Part shown: piece by piece, positions 35,176 through 43,911 of the stretch
Layout of the letters: each line of letters starts with the position of its first letter
Position numbering within the stretch: position 1 is the first letter of the stretch
Assembly: GCA_965231925.1 (NCBI GenBank)
Contig: OZ246894.1
Location: 1,922,001-1,986,000, forward strand
DNA length: 64,000 nt
Direction of reading: 5' to 3'
Origin: Poriferisodalis sp965231925
GTDB lineage: Bacteria > Actinomycetota > Acidimicrobiia > Acidimicrobiales > Poriferisodalaceae
Position numbers and translations under genes: made by a program
Notes under the pieces: model-generated
The model's database searches: none
Told to the model about the DNA's origin: nothing
Seen by the model: only the letters and a program-made list of their open reading frames with translations

Positions 35176-36201
35176 ATGTCAAAACCCGCGCTTGGCCTCT
35201 TGCTTGGCTTCGAGGACTCGATGGCCGACTTCGTCGAGCTGGCCCGCGAAGGCGAGGCCGCCGGTATGGACTCGATGTACACCGTCGAGGCCGGTCGCAG
35301 CGCCTTCGTGTCGGCAGCCGCCGTGATCGCTGCGACCGAGCGGGTGACGGTCGGCACCTACATCGCCAACGCCTATGCCCGCGAACCGTGGCTGACGGCG
35401 ATCGCAGCCCGGGACCTCGACGAGATGAGCGGGGGTCGGTTCACGCTCGGCCTCGGCACCGGCAACCGCCATTTCAACGAGTGGTACATGGGCATCGACG
35501 AGTTCCGCCCTCTCGGCAAGCTGCGCGACTACATCGAGATCGTCCGCAGCGCCGTCGCCGGACGGGCGGGGGAGCCGGTGCGCTACGAGGGCGATCACCA
35601 CAGCATCCGCTGGCGGGCCACCTGGGAGCCGACGAGGCCGTCGATTCCGGTGTACCTGTCCGCGTCGGGACCCAAGATGGTCCGCTTGGCGGGCGAGGTC
35701 GCCGATGGGGTCGGCGTCGGCGTGATGTCCTCGGTCGAATTCATGCGCGACATCGTCGGGCCGACAGCGCGCCAGGCCGCCACTGAGGCTGGCCGCGACC
35801 CCGACGACGTCGGATTCCTGATGGGATCGTTCCTCAGTGTCAATCAGGACGAAGAACTGGCCCGCAACGCCACCCGAGCCACCATCTGCGGGCTGTTCCA
35901 CCCCGTGCCGCACCCGTACTACGAATCGCAGCTTCGCCAACTCGGCTTCGACGAGTTCGCCGACGCCGCGACCCGGCTGATGCCCCAAGGGCAGGTACGC
36001 GAGGCGATGGACCTGGTGCCCGACGAGGTCGTCGACTCCATGAGCATCACCGGCACCCCGGCCCAATGCGCGGCGCGCATCGCCGACTACAGCGGTCTGA
36101 CCTCGGAGATCATCCTGTTCCGGGTGCCTCAGCGCACTGATGCGCCTGGGATCGCCGGCTACGAGTCGATGTTCGAGGTGGTCTCGCTCGCCAGCGTCTG
36201 A
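35176..36201 (+). CDS. LLM-class flavin/F420-dependent oxidoreductase
   Basis: The 341-residue TIM-barrel protein begins MSKPALGLLLGFEDSMADFV and carries AATERVTVGTYIANAYAREP, DEMSGGRFTLGLGTGNRHFN and SIPVYLSASGPKMVRLAGEV, all typical of luciferase-like monooxygenases and F420-dependent reductases of actinobacteria. Cofactor (FMNH2 or F420) cannot be decided. GGAGGAG precedes the start. It follows the binding-fold gene in an apparent two-gene operon. Confidence 0.88.
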   Translation: MSKPALGLLLGFEDSMADFVELAREGEAAGMDSMYTVEAGRSAFVSAAAVIAATERVTVGTYIANAYAREPWLTAIAARDLDEMSGGRFTLGLGTGNRHFNEWYMGIDEFRPLGKLRDYIEIVRSAVAGRAGEPVRYEGDHHSIRWRATWEPTRPSIPVYLSASGPKMVRLAGEVADGVGVGVMSSVEFMRDIVGPTARQAATEAGRDPDDVGFLMGSFLSVNQDEELARNATRATICGLFHPVPHPYYESQLRQLGFDEFADAATRLMPQGQVREAMDLVPDEVVDSMSITGTPAQCAARIADYSGLTSEIILFRVPQRTDAPGIAGYESMFEVVSLASV

Positions 36202-36393
36202 GAGCGCTCGGACGATCTTCATAGGCGAGGCACCCGAACAGCAGCCGCCCAGCTGCCATCCACCGCAGCCTTGGTCAAAGCGCGCATGATGAGCAGGCAC
36301 CTCCACCATGTCGTCGGATAGGAAAGCAGCCCGCATCACAGCGGGCCCAACCCGACGACTGGTGGATGGTCGCCTGTTGGCGCGGCCCCTTAG

Positions 36394-38024
36394 CCTGAAT
36401 CCACCGGTGGGGCGGGTCTGGCGGGGTCTGGGGCTGGCGGTGGTGTGGTGTGGGCGGCGTTGGGGGTGCCGGCTCGCGGATGGGCGTGGGGTGCCCGGTT
36501 CGGCTTGTGGGGTCGGGTTGTGTGCTGCGGCTGGGGGGTGTGCTGCGCGGCGCGGCGTGACGCTGTGATGGTTCAGCAGTGTTGGGGCAGGCTTCGGATC
36601 TTGTCGAGAGCGGCGGTGAATGTGTGGGCCCAGGGCCATCGGGCTGGGAGCCGCAGGGTGGGCCGTCCGCTGCGGTTGACGAGCCGGCCGGGCATGGTGA
36701 GCAGACGCCGCGCGACGGTGGCTGCGACGGTGAGCTTTCGTGGGTCGTGGACGTGTCCGATGCGGGCGGTCCAGCGTGCGATGTTGTGCGCGAGCACGGC
36801 GCAGGCGAGCCAGGCGGCGTTCGCCGCGAACCTGCCCGAGGGGCTGTGCGCGAGGCCGCCGGCTTTGAGGTCCTTGATCGCGAGCTCGACGCGTGCGTGG
36901 GAACGATAAGAAGCGTCGGCTGTTTTGGTGTCGAGCGTGTCGGCGTCGATGTCGGTGACCACGGCGTGGTGGCGCCAGTGGGGGAACAGGTCGGCTTGCT
37001 CGCCGACGATGCGGGTGCGGCGCACCACCAGCCGCACCGTGCGAGCGGGCTTGCCGCGGCGGCGTCGGCTCGAGGTCAACGTCGTCTCGGCGACGTGTGC
37101 CTCGCCGTCGTCGGTGTAGCCGATCGGGGTCCATTCGTCGTCGTCGATCGCGGCGATCGCTTTGTCTATGGCGGGGTTGCGGCCCACAGCGATCAGGAAC
37201 CTCACGTCGAGCTGGTCGAGCCTGTCGGTCAGGTCCCAGGAGAAGAACCCTGCGTCGGCGCGCAGCGTCAGCGCCGCTCCCGCCGCCAGGCGCCGCACCC
37301 GGGCGACGGTCTCGGACACGAACCGCAGGTGTCCTTTCTGGGAGGACCCCTTGCGCATCCGCGAATGCAATATCTCGCCGGTGTCGTCGCGTACCGCGAC
37401 CAAAGGGTGATAGCCCAGCGTGCGCGTATGCCCATAGGCGGCGCCTTGCTTCGCGTCGGAGTGCACCTCGCGGATCGTCGAGTCGACATCGATCGTGATC
37501 TGCTCGGCCGCAGGGGCGGCGCCTGCGTCCCACGCGCGGCCCAACGCCAGCTCCTGGGCGCGGTCGAGCTGACGCACATGACCGAACGTGAACGACCTCG
37601 CGAACGTCCCCAACGTCGACGGCGCCACAGGCACGAACCCAACCACCGACCCAGCCGAGCCGGCCCGCAGCCGGTCCGCGTCCGAAAAGAACGAACCGCC
37701 CACCAGCATCGAGCACACCGCGGTGAGCACCTTGGCTCCCGAACCGCGGCCCGACCGCGGCGTCCTCACCGTCTCATCGATCAAGCTCTCCAAGCCCAGC
37801 CGGGCCGCCAAAGTGCCCGCCAACAACAACCCCGCATCGGCGACCAAGGACTCCTCGTCGAACACTGCCTCGACCCGGTCCAAACCCCGACTAACGTCGC
37901 TCACAGAAAGTGCCTCCCGTCATGGCATCACGCCGACTCTTCGTCAACGGCAAAATGCCACGTCAGGAGGCCTTTCTGGTGGACGCGCACCCACACCGCC
38001 ACCAAGCCAACCGGTGGATTCAGG
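36394..38024 (-). mobile_element. IS1380-family insertion sequence, copy 2
   Basis: The 1631-bp element begins CCTGAATCCACCGGTGGGG and ends with its complement, flanked by a perfect 5-bp repeat CTTAG (36389-36393 and 38025-38029). It lies between the luciferase-like gene and the PIN toxin gene without breaking a recognisable frame. The 190 bp before it contain a GCCCGC/GCGGGC hairpin (36329-36346) and no gene. Confidence 0.92.
36573..37904 (-). CDS. IS1380-family transposase, copy 2
   Basis: The 443-residue protein is a close relative of copy 1 with the same DDE segments (ITIDVDSTIREVHSDAKQGA, LTLRADAGFFSWDLTDRLDQ, SHARVELAIKDLKAGGLAHS). Differences cluster in the first 100 residues (e.g. 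LGLESLIDETVRTPRSGRGS versus the copy 1 sequence), which could change subunit contacts or end recognition. The frame is intact. Confidence 0.93.
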   Translation of the reverse strand: MSDVSRGLDRVEAVFDEESLVADAGLLLAGTLAARLGLESLIDETVRTPRSGRGSGAKVLTAVCSMLVGGSFFSDADRLRAGSAGSVVGFVPVAPSTLGTFARSFTFGHVRQLDRAQELALGRAWDAGAAPAAEQITIDVDSTIREVHSDAKQGAAYGHTRTLGYHPLVAVRDDTGEILHSRMRKGSSQKGHLRFVSETVARVRRLAAGAALTLRADAGFFSWDLTDRLDQLDVRFLIAVGRNPAIDKAIAAIDDDEWTPIGYTDDGEAHVAETTLTSSRRRRGKPARTVRLVVRRTRIVGEQADLFPHWRHHAVVTDIDADTLDTKTADASYRSHARVELAIKDLKAGGLAHSPSGRFAANAAWLACAVLAHNIARWTARIGHVHDPRKLTVAATVARRLLTMPGRLVNRSGRPTLRLPARWPWAHTFTAALDKIRSLPQHC

Positions 38025-38087
38025 CTTAGCGGGATTAATCGGCCAATGCTGTTCGTGGGCGTGTCGAGCGCCCGTCCGCTGGTTGGG

Positions 38088-38537
38088 TCAGATGTCGGCC
38101 CAATGTTTGGCGTCAACGAACCGTTGAAGATGAGCGACGTTGGTCGTTGCCACAACCACATTGTTTTCGGACGCTGCGGATTGGAGGCTTCGGGCTTGGG
38201 CCGCGAGTACGACATCGCCGTCGAGCGCAGCATCGTGGGCGGTTGGGTAACCCTCGTTCCGTGCGAGCGCCCAGAGCTCCGCAGCCGCTCGCAGGACTGG
38301 CGTGGACAGCGGCTCGTAGCCGAGTCCGTTGCAGAGTTCGTTCAACCGAATAATGCCCAGGCTCTTGCGGGCGCGGATGAGTTCTCGGCGTATTTCATAG
38401 TCAGCAATCTCAGGAACAACGAATCGAGCTCCAGCAGCGATGTGGCGGCGCGCCCATTGCTGGGCGTCTCGTGCCGTACCGTTCGGTGTCGGATTGCTCA
38501 GCAGCCCGAGGGGCCCGCTGTCGAGGACGATCAGCAC
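38088..38537 (-). CDS. PIN-domain toxin
   Basis: The 149-residue protein starts at GTG 38537 (VLIVLDSGPLGLLSNP), one base after the stop of the upstream gene. PIN-domain acidic residues are visible: Asp6 (VLDSGPL), Glu in VPEIADYEIRRELI, Asp in LDGDVVLAAQA and the late VVVATTNVAHLQRFV. Such proteins are Mg-dependent ribonucleases. Downstream sequence is IS1380 copy 2, 64 bp away. The partner upstream is unusual. Confidence 0.82.
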   Translation of the reverse strand: MLIVLDSGPLGLLSNPTPNGTARDAQQWARRHIAAGARFVVPEIADYEIRRELIRARKSLGIIRLNELCNGLGYEPLSTPVLRAAAELWALARNEGYPTAHDAALDGDVVLAAQARSLQSAASENNVVVATTNVAHLQRFVDAKHWADI

Positions 38538-38538
38538 G

Positions 38539-39090
38539 TCAGAACGGTCGTCCCTCTGAGCGCCGTGTTGCGGCCAACGCCTCGAGAAGTTCGCGGCCGG
38601 TTCGTTCACGTTCGTCGATGTCGCCGATGGCAGACACAGCGTCGAGGGCCGCGAGCGCCTGGGATGCTGGGGTGCCAGCAAGGACAGCAGTGGCGGGCAC
38701 AACGTCGTCGGCGACGTACCGCTCTGCCTTCGTGAAGTGCGCGGAGCCCTTGACGGCGCCCTTTCTGCCGGTGGCACGCCACCCGAGCTTTCCCATCTTG
38801 AGCTTCACGGCTACTCCGACGGTCTGACGAGTCCGAAAGCTAGACGAACCGCCGGCGAGCACGGCCATGATTTTCGGATTGGTCTCGATGAACCGCACCA
38901 CGCCACAGAGTGCCGGCAAGCCATGCATTTCGGCATCGAGCAGGCGTTGTTCATTTGCGCGTTCATTGAGCAGGGCGAAGAGCTGCTGGTAGGCCTCAGG
39001 GTGCCGGCCGAGTTCGCCTTGGTACTTGGCTGCGTGAGGATCGCGTGCAAAGTCATCCGCAGAGATATCCCGCGGAGCCGACACTGTCAC
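38539..39090 (-). CDS. Putative antitoxin partner of the PIN toxin, uncharacterised
   Basis: This 183-residue protein (MTVSAPRDISADDFARDPHA) ends one base before the PIN toxin start, so the two are certainly one unit. It is about twice the length of common VapB antitoxins and has no ribbon-helix-helix or AbrB pattern that I can see; its middle (GVAVKLKMGKLGWRATGRKG) is basic and could bind nucleic acid, and its end (IDERERTGRELLEALAATRR) is helical. The role as antitoxin is inferred from position alone. Confidence 0.6.
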   Translation of the reverse strand: MTVSAPRDISADDFARDPHAAKYQGELGRHPEAYQQLFALLNERANEQRLLDAEMHGLPALCGVVRFIETNPKIMAVLAGGSSSFRTRQTVGVAVKLKMGKLGWRATGRKGAVKGSAHFTKAERYVADDVVPATAVLAGTPASQALAALDAVSAIGDIDERERTGRELLEALAATRRSEGRPF

Positions 39091-39166
39091 ATCGTCAGTT
39101 TAGACATCCCAAATTGAGAGGTCCTAGTAGGATCACTCTTAGCTGCCTTGGTTAGCTCACGGCGGA

Positions 39167-40321
39167 TCAACCGCGGCGGTCGATCAGGCGCTGGAAGTGC
39201 TGTGCTCCGTTCATGGCCGGCACACGGCCGACACCGGGCCCCATGTCGCCCAATACCGGGAAGCCCGCCTCCACGCGGAGGCTGAACGGCATCGACTCGG
39301 GCAAGAAGCACTCGTTGTCGTCACAGGCCTGCCAGCGAAGCCGGCCGTTGATCGTGACGTAACGACCGTCGTCGTCCTTTTGCATCTGCCGGGCGTTCTG
39401 CGCAATCGGAAGCCGTAGCACCACATCCCCTTCGTAGGTCTGCAATGTCTCGCCCGACCCGGCGAGAGTCAGGGGTGCAGTAGGCGGCGCCAGCATCTCG
39501 TAGGACAGGATCCCGTCGCTGTCGTCGAGGTCGATTGCTGCTGCCACCAGGCCCTCGGGCACAGGTTCGCCGTAGAGGTGCTGGCCCTCGGGAACCCGGA
39601 ACGTCGCGACGATGTGGCGAGTGACGCCCATCGGCAGCCGATCGCCGTCGACCGTCACCTCCGCGGCGACCCGCTCGACCGACTGCAGGTCGCTCGCATC
39701 CCCAGCCTCAAACTCCTCGCCGAGCGCAGCAGCGAGCATCTGCTCGGGACCAGAGCGCACGGCGAAGTTGTGCTCGAAGAATTTCGCTACGACGGTGCCG
39801 TCCGCATCGACGACGTACGACCCGGGGAATGGGAGGCCGTACCACGGGTGGTCATCGGGCGGGATCAGCGTGTTGAGGATCCCGAACGACTCGATGACCT
39901 CGCTGTCGGGGTCCGACAGCATGGTGAACGTCGTGTCATGGGCCGCCGCGTAGTCCGCCAGTGCATCGGGCTCGTCATAGCTCAGCGCGTACAGACGGAC
40001 CCCCGCTGCCCGGTAGGCATCCATGCCTCGTTCCAGCTCGACCAGCTGGGTTCGGCACGGCGGTCACCACACTGCCGAGCGGTAGAACACCACCACAGCC
40101 GGCTGGCCCGCACGGTCGGCGTGCACGTCCACGGTGCGGCCGGTCTGATCGATAGCGACGATGTCCGGCAGGCGGGATCCCACCTCGGGTCCAGTCGGGA
40201 AGTCGCCCAGCGGAATCCGCCGGCTTCCGTTGCCGGGCGGCTCGGGCATGTTGAAGCCCTCGGCGTCCTCGAAGTACGGACCATTCGACGGGCCGCCCCG
40301 GGTGTCAAGTGTGATCTCCAT
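39167..40321 (-). CDS. Candidate selenoprotein: redoxin (AhpC/TSA-like) fused to DsbD N-terminal-like domain, Sec86
   Basis: Reading from ATG 40321 (MEITLDTRGGPSNG) the frame is continuous to 39167 except for one TGA at 40064-40066, codon 86. Around it the sequence is VVVFYRSAVW-[UGA]-PPCRTQLVELERGM, where redoxins normally have Cys; readthrough as selenocysteine gives U-P-P-C. The thioredoxin fold then continues (LYALSYDEPDALADYAAAHD, FTMLSDPDSEVIESFGIL). From about residue 215 a DsbD-alpha-like domain follows (TFRVPEGQHLYGEPVPEGLV) with a CX4C pair at Cys333/Cys338. No signal peptide is seen. A SECIS-like hairpin starts 15 nt after the UGA. The alternative is a nonsense mutation. Confidence 0.75.
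40033..40066 (-). promoter_or_regulatory. Candidate bacterial SECIS element after UGA
   Basis: On the minus strand, 14 nt after the UGA (40066-40064), CCAGCT-GGTCG-AGCTGG (40049-40033) forms a perfect 6-bp stem with a 5-nt loop beginning GGU. Bacterial SECIS elements lie within the coding region shortly after the UGA and have a small apical loop with G at the start; the loop of E. coli fdhF also contains GGUC. Stem, loop and distance all fit. Confidence 0.6.
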
Positions 40322-40510
40322 CGTCCGCTCCGATCGTCGGTCGTGAGGCATCCAACTCCAGCGGTGATCATGACACGCCGGGCGTGCGATGTTCCCGGGA
40401 GAGGATTGGCGTATGGCGACCCGCTGACGGACTGCAGTTGGGCGAAGTCCGGCTCCAAACCGTTCCAGCGGCACGCGGGCCGCAGGCTCGTGGGGGGCTA
40501 CGTTGCAGCC

Positions 40511-42778
40511 GTGGCTGATTCAGAATTCAACGGGCGGCGCGAAGACGAGCCGCTGCTGCGCGGCGAGAGCACTTATATCGACGGGCTCGGCGTGCCCGAG
40601 CTGGAGGGAGCCGCGCAAGCCGTGTTCGTGCGTTCGGCGGAAGCCCATGCCCGCCTCGCCTCCGTTGACGTAACAGCGGCCCGGGAGGCTGACGGGGTGA
40701 CCGCCGTGTACCTCGGACGGGAAGTGGATGGCTGGCCGTTCCCGCCCCGGCTCCCGTCGATGAATCGGGACCTGTGGCGGCCGCTCATGGCTTACGACAC
40801 GGTCCGTTTCGTCGGCGAGCCCATCGCCTTGGTGGTCGCCGAGACTCGGGCCGCTGCGGTCGACGCCGCGGAAGGTGTGATCGTCGATTACGAACCGCTG
40901 CCCCCGGTTGTCGACCTCGATGCCAGCCTCGGCGGCGAGACCCTGCTGCATGAGCATGCCGGGACGAACGTGGCCCTGGCCTGGGAACTTGACCCCGTCC
41001 CCGATGACGTATGGGACGACTGCGACGTCACCGTCGAGTTAGACCTGACACACCCACGACTCGGTCCGCACCCGATCGAACCACTCGCCGGCGCATCGAG
41101 TTGGGGCGACGACGGGCGCTGCACGGCGTGGGTGTGCTCGCAGCGTCCCGCGGGCGCCAAGCACGTCATCGAGACGCTGCTCGGCCTCGAACCCGGCACA
41201 GTGCGAGCGATCTCGCCTGATGTCGGCGGCGGGTTCGGCGCCAAGGGCGGCTGGGGCTGTTACCCCGAAGACGTAGCGGTCGCGTGGGCGGCACGTGAGC
41301 TCGGGCGACCGATCCGGTGGGCTCAGACCCGCTCGGAAGCGTCGCTGGCGATGGGTCACGGACGAGCCTCTCGCCATCGGATCCGTATTGGCGGCAACCG
41401 TGACGGCACGATCGTGGCGTACTCGGTCGACGCCCTGCAGGACAGCGGTGCGTACCCCGCCATGGGCACCAACGTCACCACGAACCTTCGCAACAGCGGC
41501 ACCGGTGTCTACGACATCGCCCATGCGACCCTGCGCGGCACCTCGGTGGTCACCAACACCACGCCGACGGTTGCGTTCCGGGGCGCCGGCCGGCCCGAGG
41601 CGGCTTGTTCGATCGAGCGGGCCGTCGACCGTTTCGCCCGGGCCATCGGCCGCGACCCGCTCGAGGTTCGCTTTGCCAACCTCGTGCAGGCAGATCGGTT
41701 CCCGTACCGCACCGCCGTCGGTGCCACCTATGACAGCGGCAACTACCCCGAAGCGCTTCGAGAGGCCGCCGCGATAGCCGACTACCAAGGCTTGCGGGCC
41801 GAGCAAGCCGAACGACGTGCAGCCGCTGGCCGCGACGTGCTGCTTGGCATCGGCGTGAGCTGCACCACCGAAGTCACTGGTGGCGGCGAGGGGGAGCGTG
41901 CGACGGCTCAGCTCGCAGCCGACGGCACCGTCGATGTCGTGGTCGGCACATCGCCTCACGGCCAGGGCCACGAGACAACGTTCGCTCCGGTGGTCGCCGC
42001 CCAGCTCGGCATCGACGTCGAGCGCATCACTATCTCTCACGACGACACGGATCGTTCGCCCATTGGTGGGGGAACCATCGGATCACGCTCGGCGCAGCTC
42101 GGCGGGGCGGCCGCCCATGGGGCAGCTCTCGATTTGGTGGCCGCCGCCCGTGAGCGTGCAGCTGAGCTGCTCGAGGCCGACCCCGACGATGTCACCTTGG
42201 ACAGCGGTCGCGGCCTGTTCCACGTGGTGGGCACTCCCGCCCGATCGCTCGGCTGGGCCGACCTGGGCGAGCTCAGCGTCGACCACCACTTCAGATCGCA
42301 GGGCGGGGCCGGCTCGTTCTCCTTCGGTGCGTGCGTGGCCGCTGTGGAGGTTGACACCGCCACTGGCGAGGTTCAGGTGCGCCGGCTGGTGAGCGTCGAC
42401 GACGCCGGGGTCATCCTGCAGCCCGTCCTGGCCCACGGGCAGGTGCACGGCGGCCTGGCGCTGGCAGTCGGTGCGGCGCTGTACGAGGAGATGTTCTACG
42501 ACGACGAGGGCATTCCCATGACGGTCGGCTTGGCCGACTACCTGTTGCCCTCCGCTGCGGAGATGCCGTTTTTCGAGTGCGATGAGACCGTGACGCCGTC
42601 ACCCCTCAACCCGCTCGGCGTCAAGGGCATTGGCGAGTCGGGGACCGTGGTGGCGACGCCGGCGATCCACAGTGCAGTGTTGGACGCCCTCGAGCCCTAT
42701 GGCGTCGAGCACCTCGATCTTCCGCTCACGCCCGAGAAGGTCTGGCGCTCACTGCACGCCGGCACCGCTGCCGGCTAG
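40511..42778 (+). CDS. Xanthine dehydrogenase/CoxL-family molybdopterin hydroxylase large subunit
   Basis: The 755-residue protein (VADSEFNGRREDEPLLRGES) has the family signatures DVGGGFGAKGGWGCYPED, TVAFRGAGRPEAACSIERAV, GTSPHGQGHETTFAPVVAAQ and the catalytic-Glu motif GVKGIGESGTVVATPAI. AFRGAGRPEA places it with form II CO-dehydrogenase-like enzymes, which usually hydroxylate N-heterocycles or aldehydes, not with true CoxL (AYRCSFR). GTG 40511 is the first sensible start; upstream frame is unsupported. No FAD or 2Fe-2S subunit gene is adjacent, so its electron partners must lie elsewhere. It is divergent from the selenoprotein candidate. Confidence 0.88.
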   Translation: MADSEFNGRREDEPLLRGESTYIDGLGVPELEGAAQAVFVRSAEAHARLASVDVTAAREADGVTAVYLGREVDGWPFPPRLPSMNRDLWRPLMAYDTVRFVGEPIALVVAETRAAAVDAAEGVIVDYEPLPPVVDLDASLGGETLLHEHAGTNVALAWELDPVPDDVWDDCDVTVELDLTHPRLGPHPIEPLAGASSWGDDGRCTAWVCSQRPAGAKHVIETLLGLEPGTVRAISPDVGGGFGAKGGWGCYPEDVAVAWAARELGRPIRWAQTRSEASLAMGHGRASRHRIRIGGNRDGTIVAYSVDALQDSGAYPAMGTNVTTNLRNSGTGVYDIAHATLRGTSVVTNTTPTVAFRGAGRPEAACSIERAVDRFARAIGRDPLEVRFANLVQADRFPYRTAVGATYDSGNYPEALREAAAIADYQGLRAEQAERRAAAGRDVLLGIGVSCTTEVTGGGEGERATAQLAADGTVDVVVGTSPHGQGHETTFAPVVAAQLGIDVERITISHDDTDRSPIGGGTIGSRSAQLGGAAAHGAALDLVAAARERAAELLEADPDDVTLDSGRGLFHVVGTPARSLGWADLGELSVDHHFRSQGGAGSFSFGACVAAVEVDTATGEVQVRRLVSVDDAGVILQPVLAHGQVHGGLALAVGAALYEEMFYDDEGIPMTVGLADYLLPSAAEMPFFECDETVTPSPLNPLGVKGIGESGTVVATPAIHSAVLDALEPYGVEHLDLPLTPEKVWRSLHAGTAAG

Positions 42779-42846
42779 TTCGAGCCGACCGTCTCGTCAC
42801 GTTCGAACACAAGGCGACACTCCGGGCAGATCGGGCTCGTCGCCAT
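42775..42846 (-). CDS. Tiny CxxC protein (23 residues), doubtful
   Basis: ATG 42846 begins MATSPICPECRLVFERDETV and stops after GSN. It has one CPEC knuckle and lies 30 bp after the nitronate monooxygenase gene on the same strand, overlapping the 3' end of the CoxL-type gene by 4 bp in antisense. It could be a half zinc-ribbon small protein or a remnant of a larger zinc-ribbon gene. Only the motif and position support it. Confidence 0.25.
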   Translation of the reverse strand: MATSPICPECRLVFERDETVGSN

Positions 42847-42876
42847 TCCGAATTCTGTGATTGGGCGCGTCGTTCG

Positions 42877-43911
42877 TCAGACTCTGTCCAGCAGATGGAG
42901 AGCTTCTGCGACGGTCCTGGTCACGATGTCGGCGGCGCTCGGCAAGTCGTCGAGCAGGTCGAACGCGGCACCCGCATAGAGGGGCTGCATCTGGTCGTCG
43001 TCGGCATCGACGGCGGCACGTTGCAGGTCAGCACGGGCGGCGGCCTGCAGCAGACCGGGCAGCGGCGGCCCGCCGTGGTCCGCCCAATGATCGGTGAACT
43101 CCGATTGCAGTACTCGGGCCCATTGACCGGTGAAGCCGTCGGTGAGCACGGTGGTGCCGGTTCCCGAGGTGAGTCGGTTTTTCCACAGCCGGCTCGCTTG
43201 GGACTCGGCGGTAGCCACGAATCGCGTTCCCATGAGCACGCCGGCTGCCCCGAGCATCGTGGCTGCCGCGAGGCCGCGCCCGTCCACAATGCCGCCGGCA
43301 GCAACCACGGGCACCCGATCGTCGATCGCCTCGATCACCTGAGGAATGAGAGTGAACGTGCCGGTCCCTGCGGCCTCCGCGGCAGTGAGCTTGCGGCCGT
43401 GGCTGCGATGCCCGCCCGCTTCGAGTCCCTGTGCGACTACCACGTCGCTTCCCTGGTCCACGGCGTTGACGGCGTCGACAGTCGCCGCCACCATCGTCAC
43501 GACCTTGGCGCCGACCTTGTGGAACTGATCGACCAGTCCAGGCTCGGGAATTCCGAGCCCTGCGGAGAAGACCGGGATGCGCTCGTCGATCATCACTTCG
43601 AGCGCGGCATCGACGAGATCGGGCACGGGCCGGGGCGCCTCAAGCGTCGGGGCGAGATCGAAGCGGGGGCGCAACTCGTTGAACACGCTCTGGACCGAGC
43701 GGACCAAGTCCGAGTGTTCGGCGACATCAGGCGGGTAGCGCACATCGTCGTGAAGCCAGATGTTGACGCCGAACGGCCGATCGGTCAGCTCTCGCACTCG
43801 CTGGATGCCGGCGCGGACCGCATCAGGCTTCAGGTTCAACGCGGCCAGGGTTCCCAAACCCCCGGCATTGCTCACCGCAGCCACCAGCTCGGGCCCGGCG
43901 ACACCTCCCAT
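42877..43911 (-). CDS. Nitronate monooxygenase family protein
   Basis: The 344-residue FMN TIM-barrel protein contains GLGTLAALNLKPDAVRAGIQ, VVVAQGLEAGGHRSHGRK (the HGRK-type loop of 2-nitropropane dioxygenases), PVVAAGGIVDGRGLAAATML and GVLMGTRFVATAES. The homology continues upstream of ATG 43911 (EAAIGVTAPVLQSG) back to a TAG, without an ATG, GTG or TTG in frame, so the true N terminus either uses a rare start (ATT or CTG) or has been damaged; family members normally have this first strand with the FMN-binding Met. It may work with the neighbouring oxidoreductases. Confidence 0.85.
   Translation of the reverse strand: MGGVAGPELVAAVSNAGGLGTLAALNLKPDAVRAGIQRVRELTDRPFGVNIWLHDDVRYPPDVAEHSDLVRSVQSVFNELRPRFDLAPTLEAPRPVPDLVDAALEVMIDERIPVFSAGLGIPEPGLVDQFHKVGAKVVTMVAATVDAVNAVDQGSDVVVAQGLEAGGHRSHGRKLTAAEAAGTGTFTLIPQVIEAIDDRVPVVAAGGIVDGRGLAAATMLGAAGVLMGTRFVATAESQASRLWKNRLTSGTGTTVLTDGFTGQWARVLQSEFTDHWADHGGPPLPGLLQAAARADLQRAAVDADDDQMQPLYAGAAFDLLDDLPSAADIVTRTVAEALHLLDRV

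Noticed and set aside
35179..37716. 845-codon minus-strand frame running from the LLM gene into IS1380 copy 2
   Set aside because: It is low-complexity Arg-rich sequence out of frame with the transposase and antisense to the oxidoreductase.
39578..40510. N-terminal extension of the CoxL-type protein by 311 residues
   Set aside because: This stretch is antisense to the redoxin gene and unlike the hydroxylase family; GTG 40511 fits the family start.
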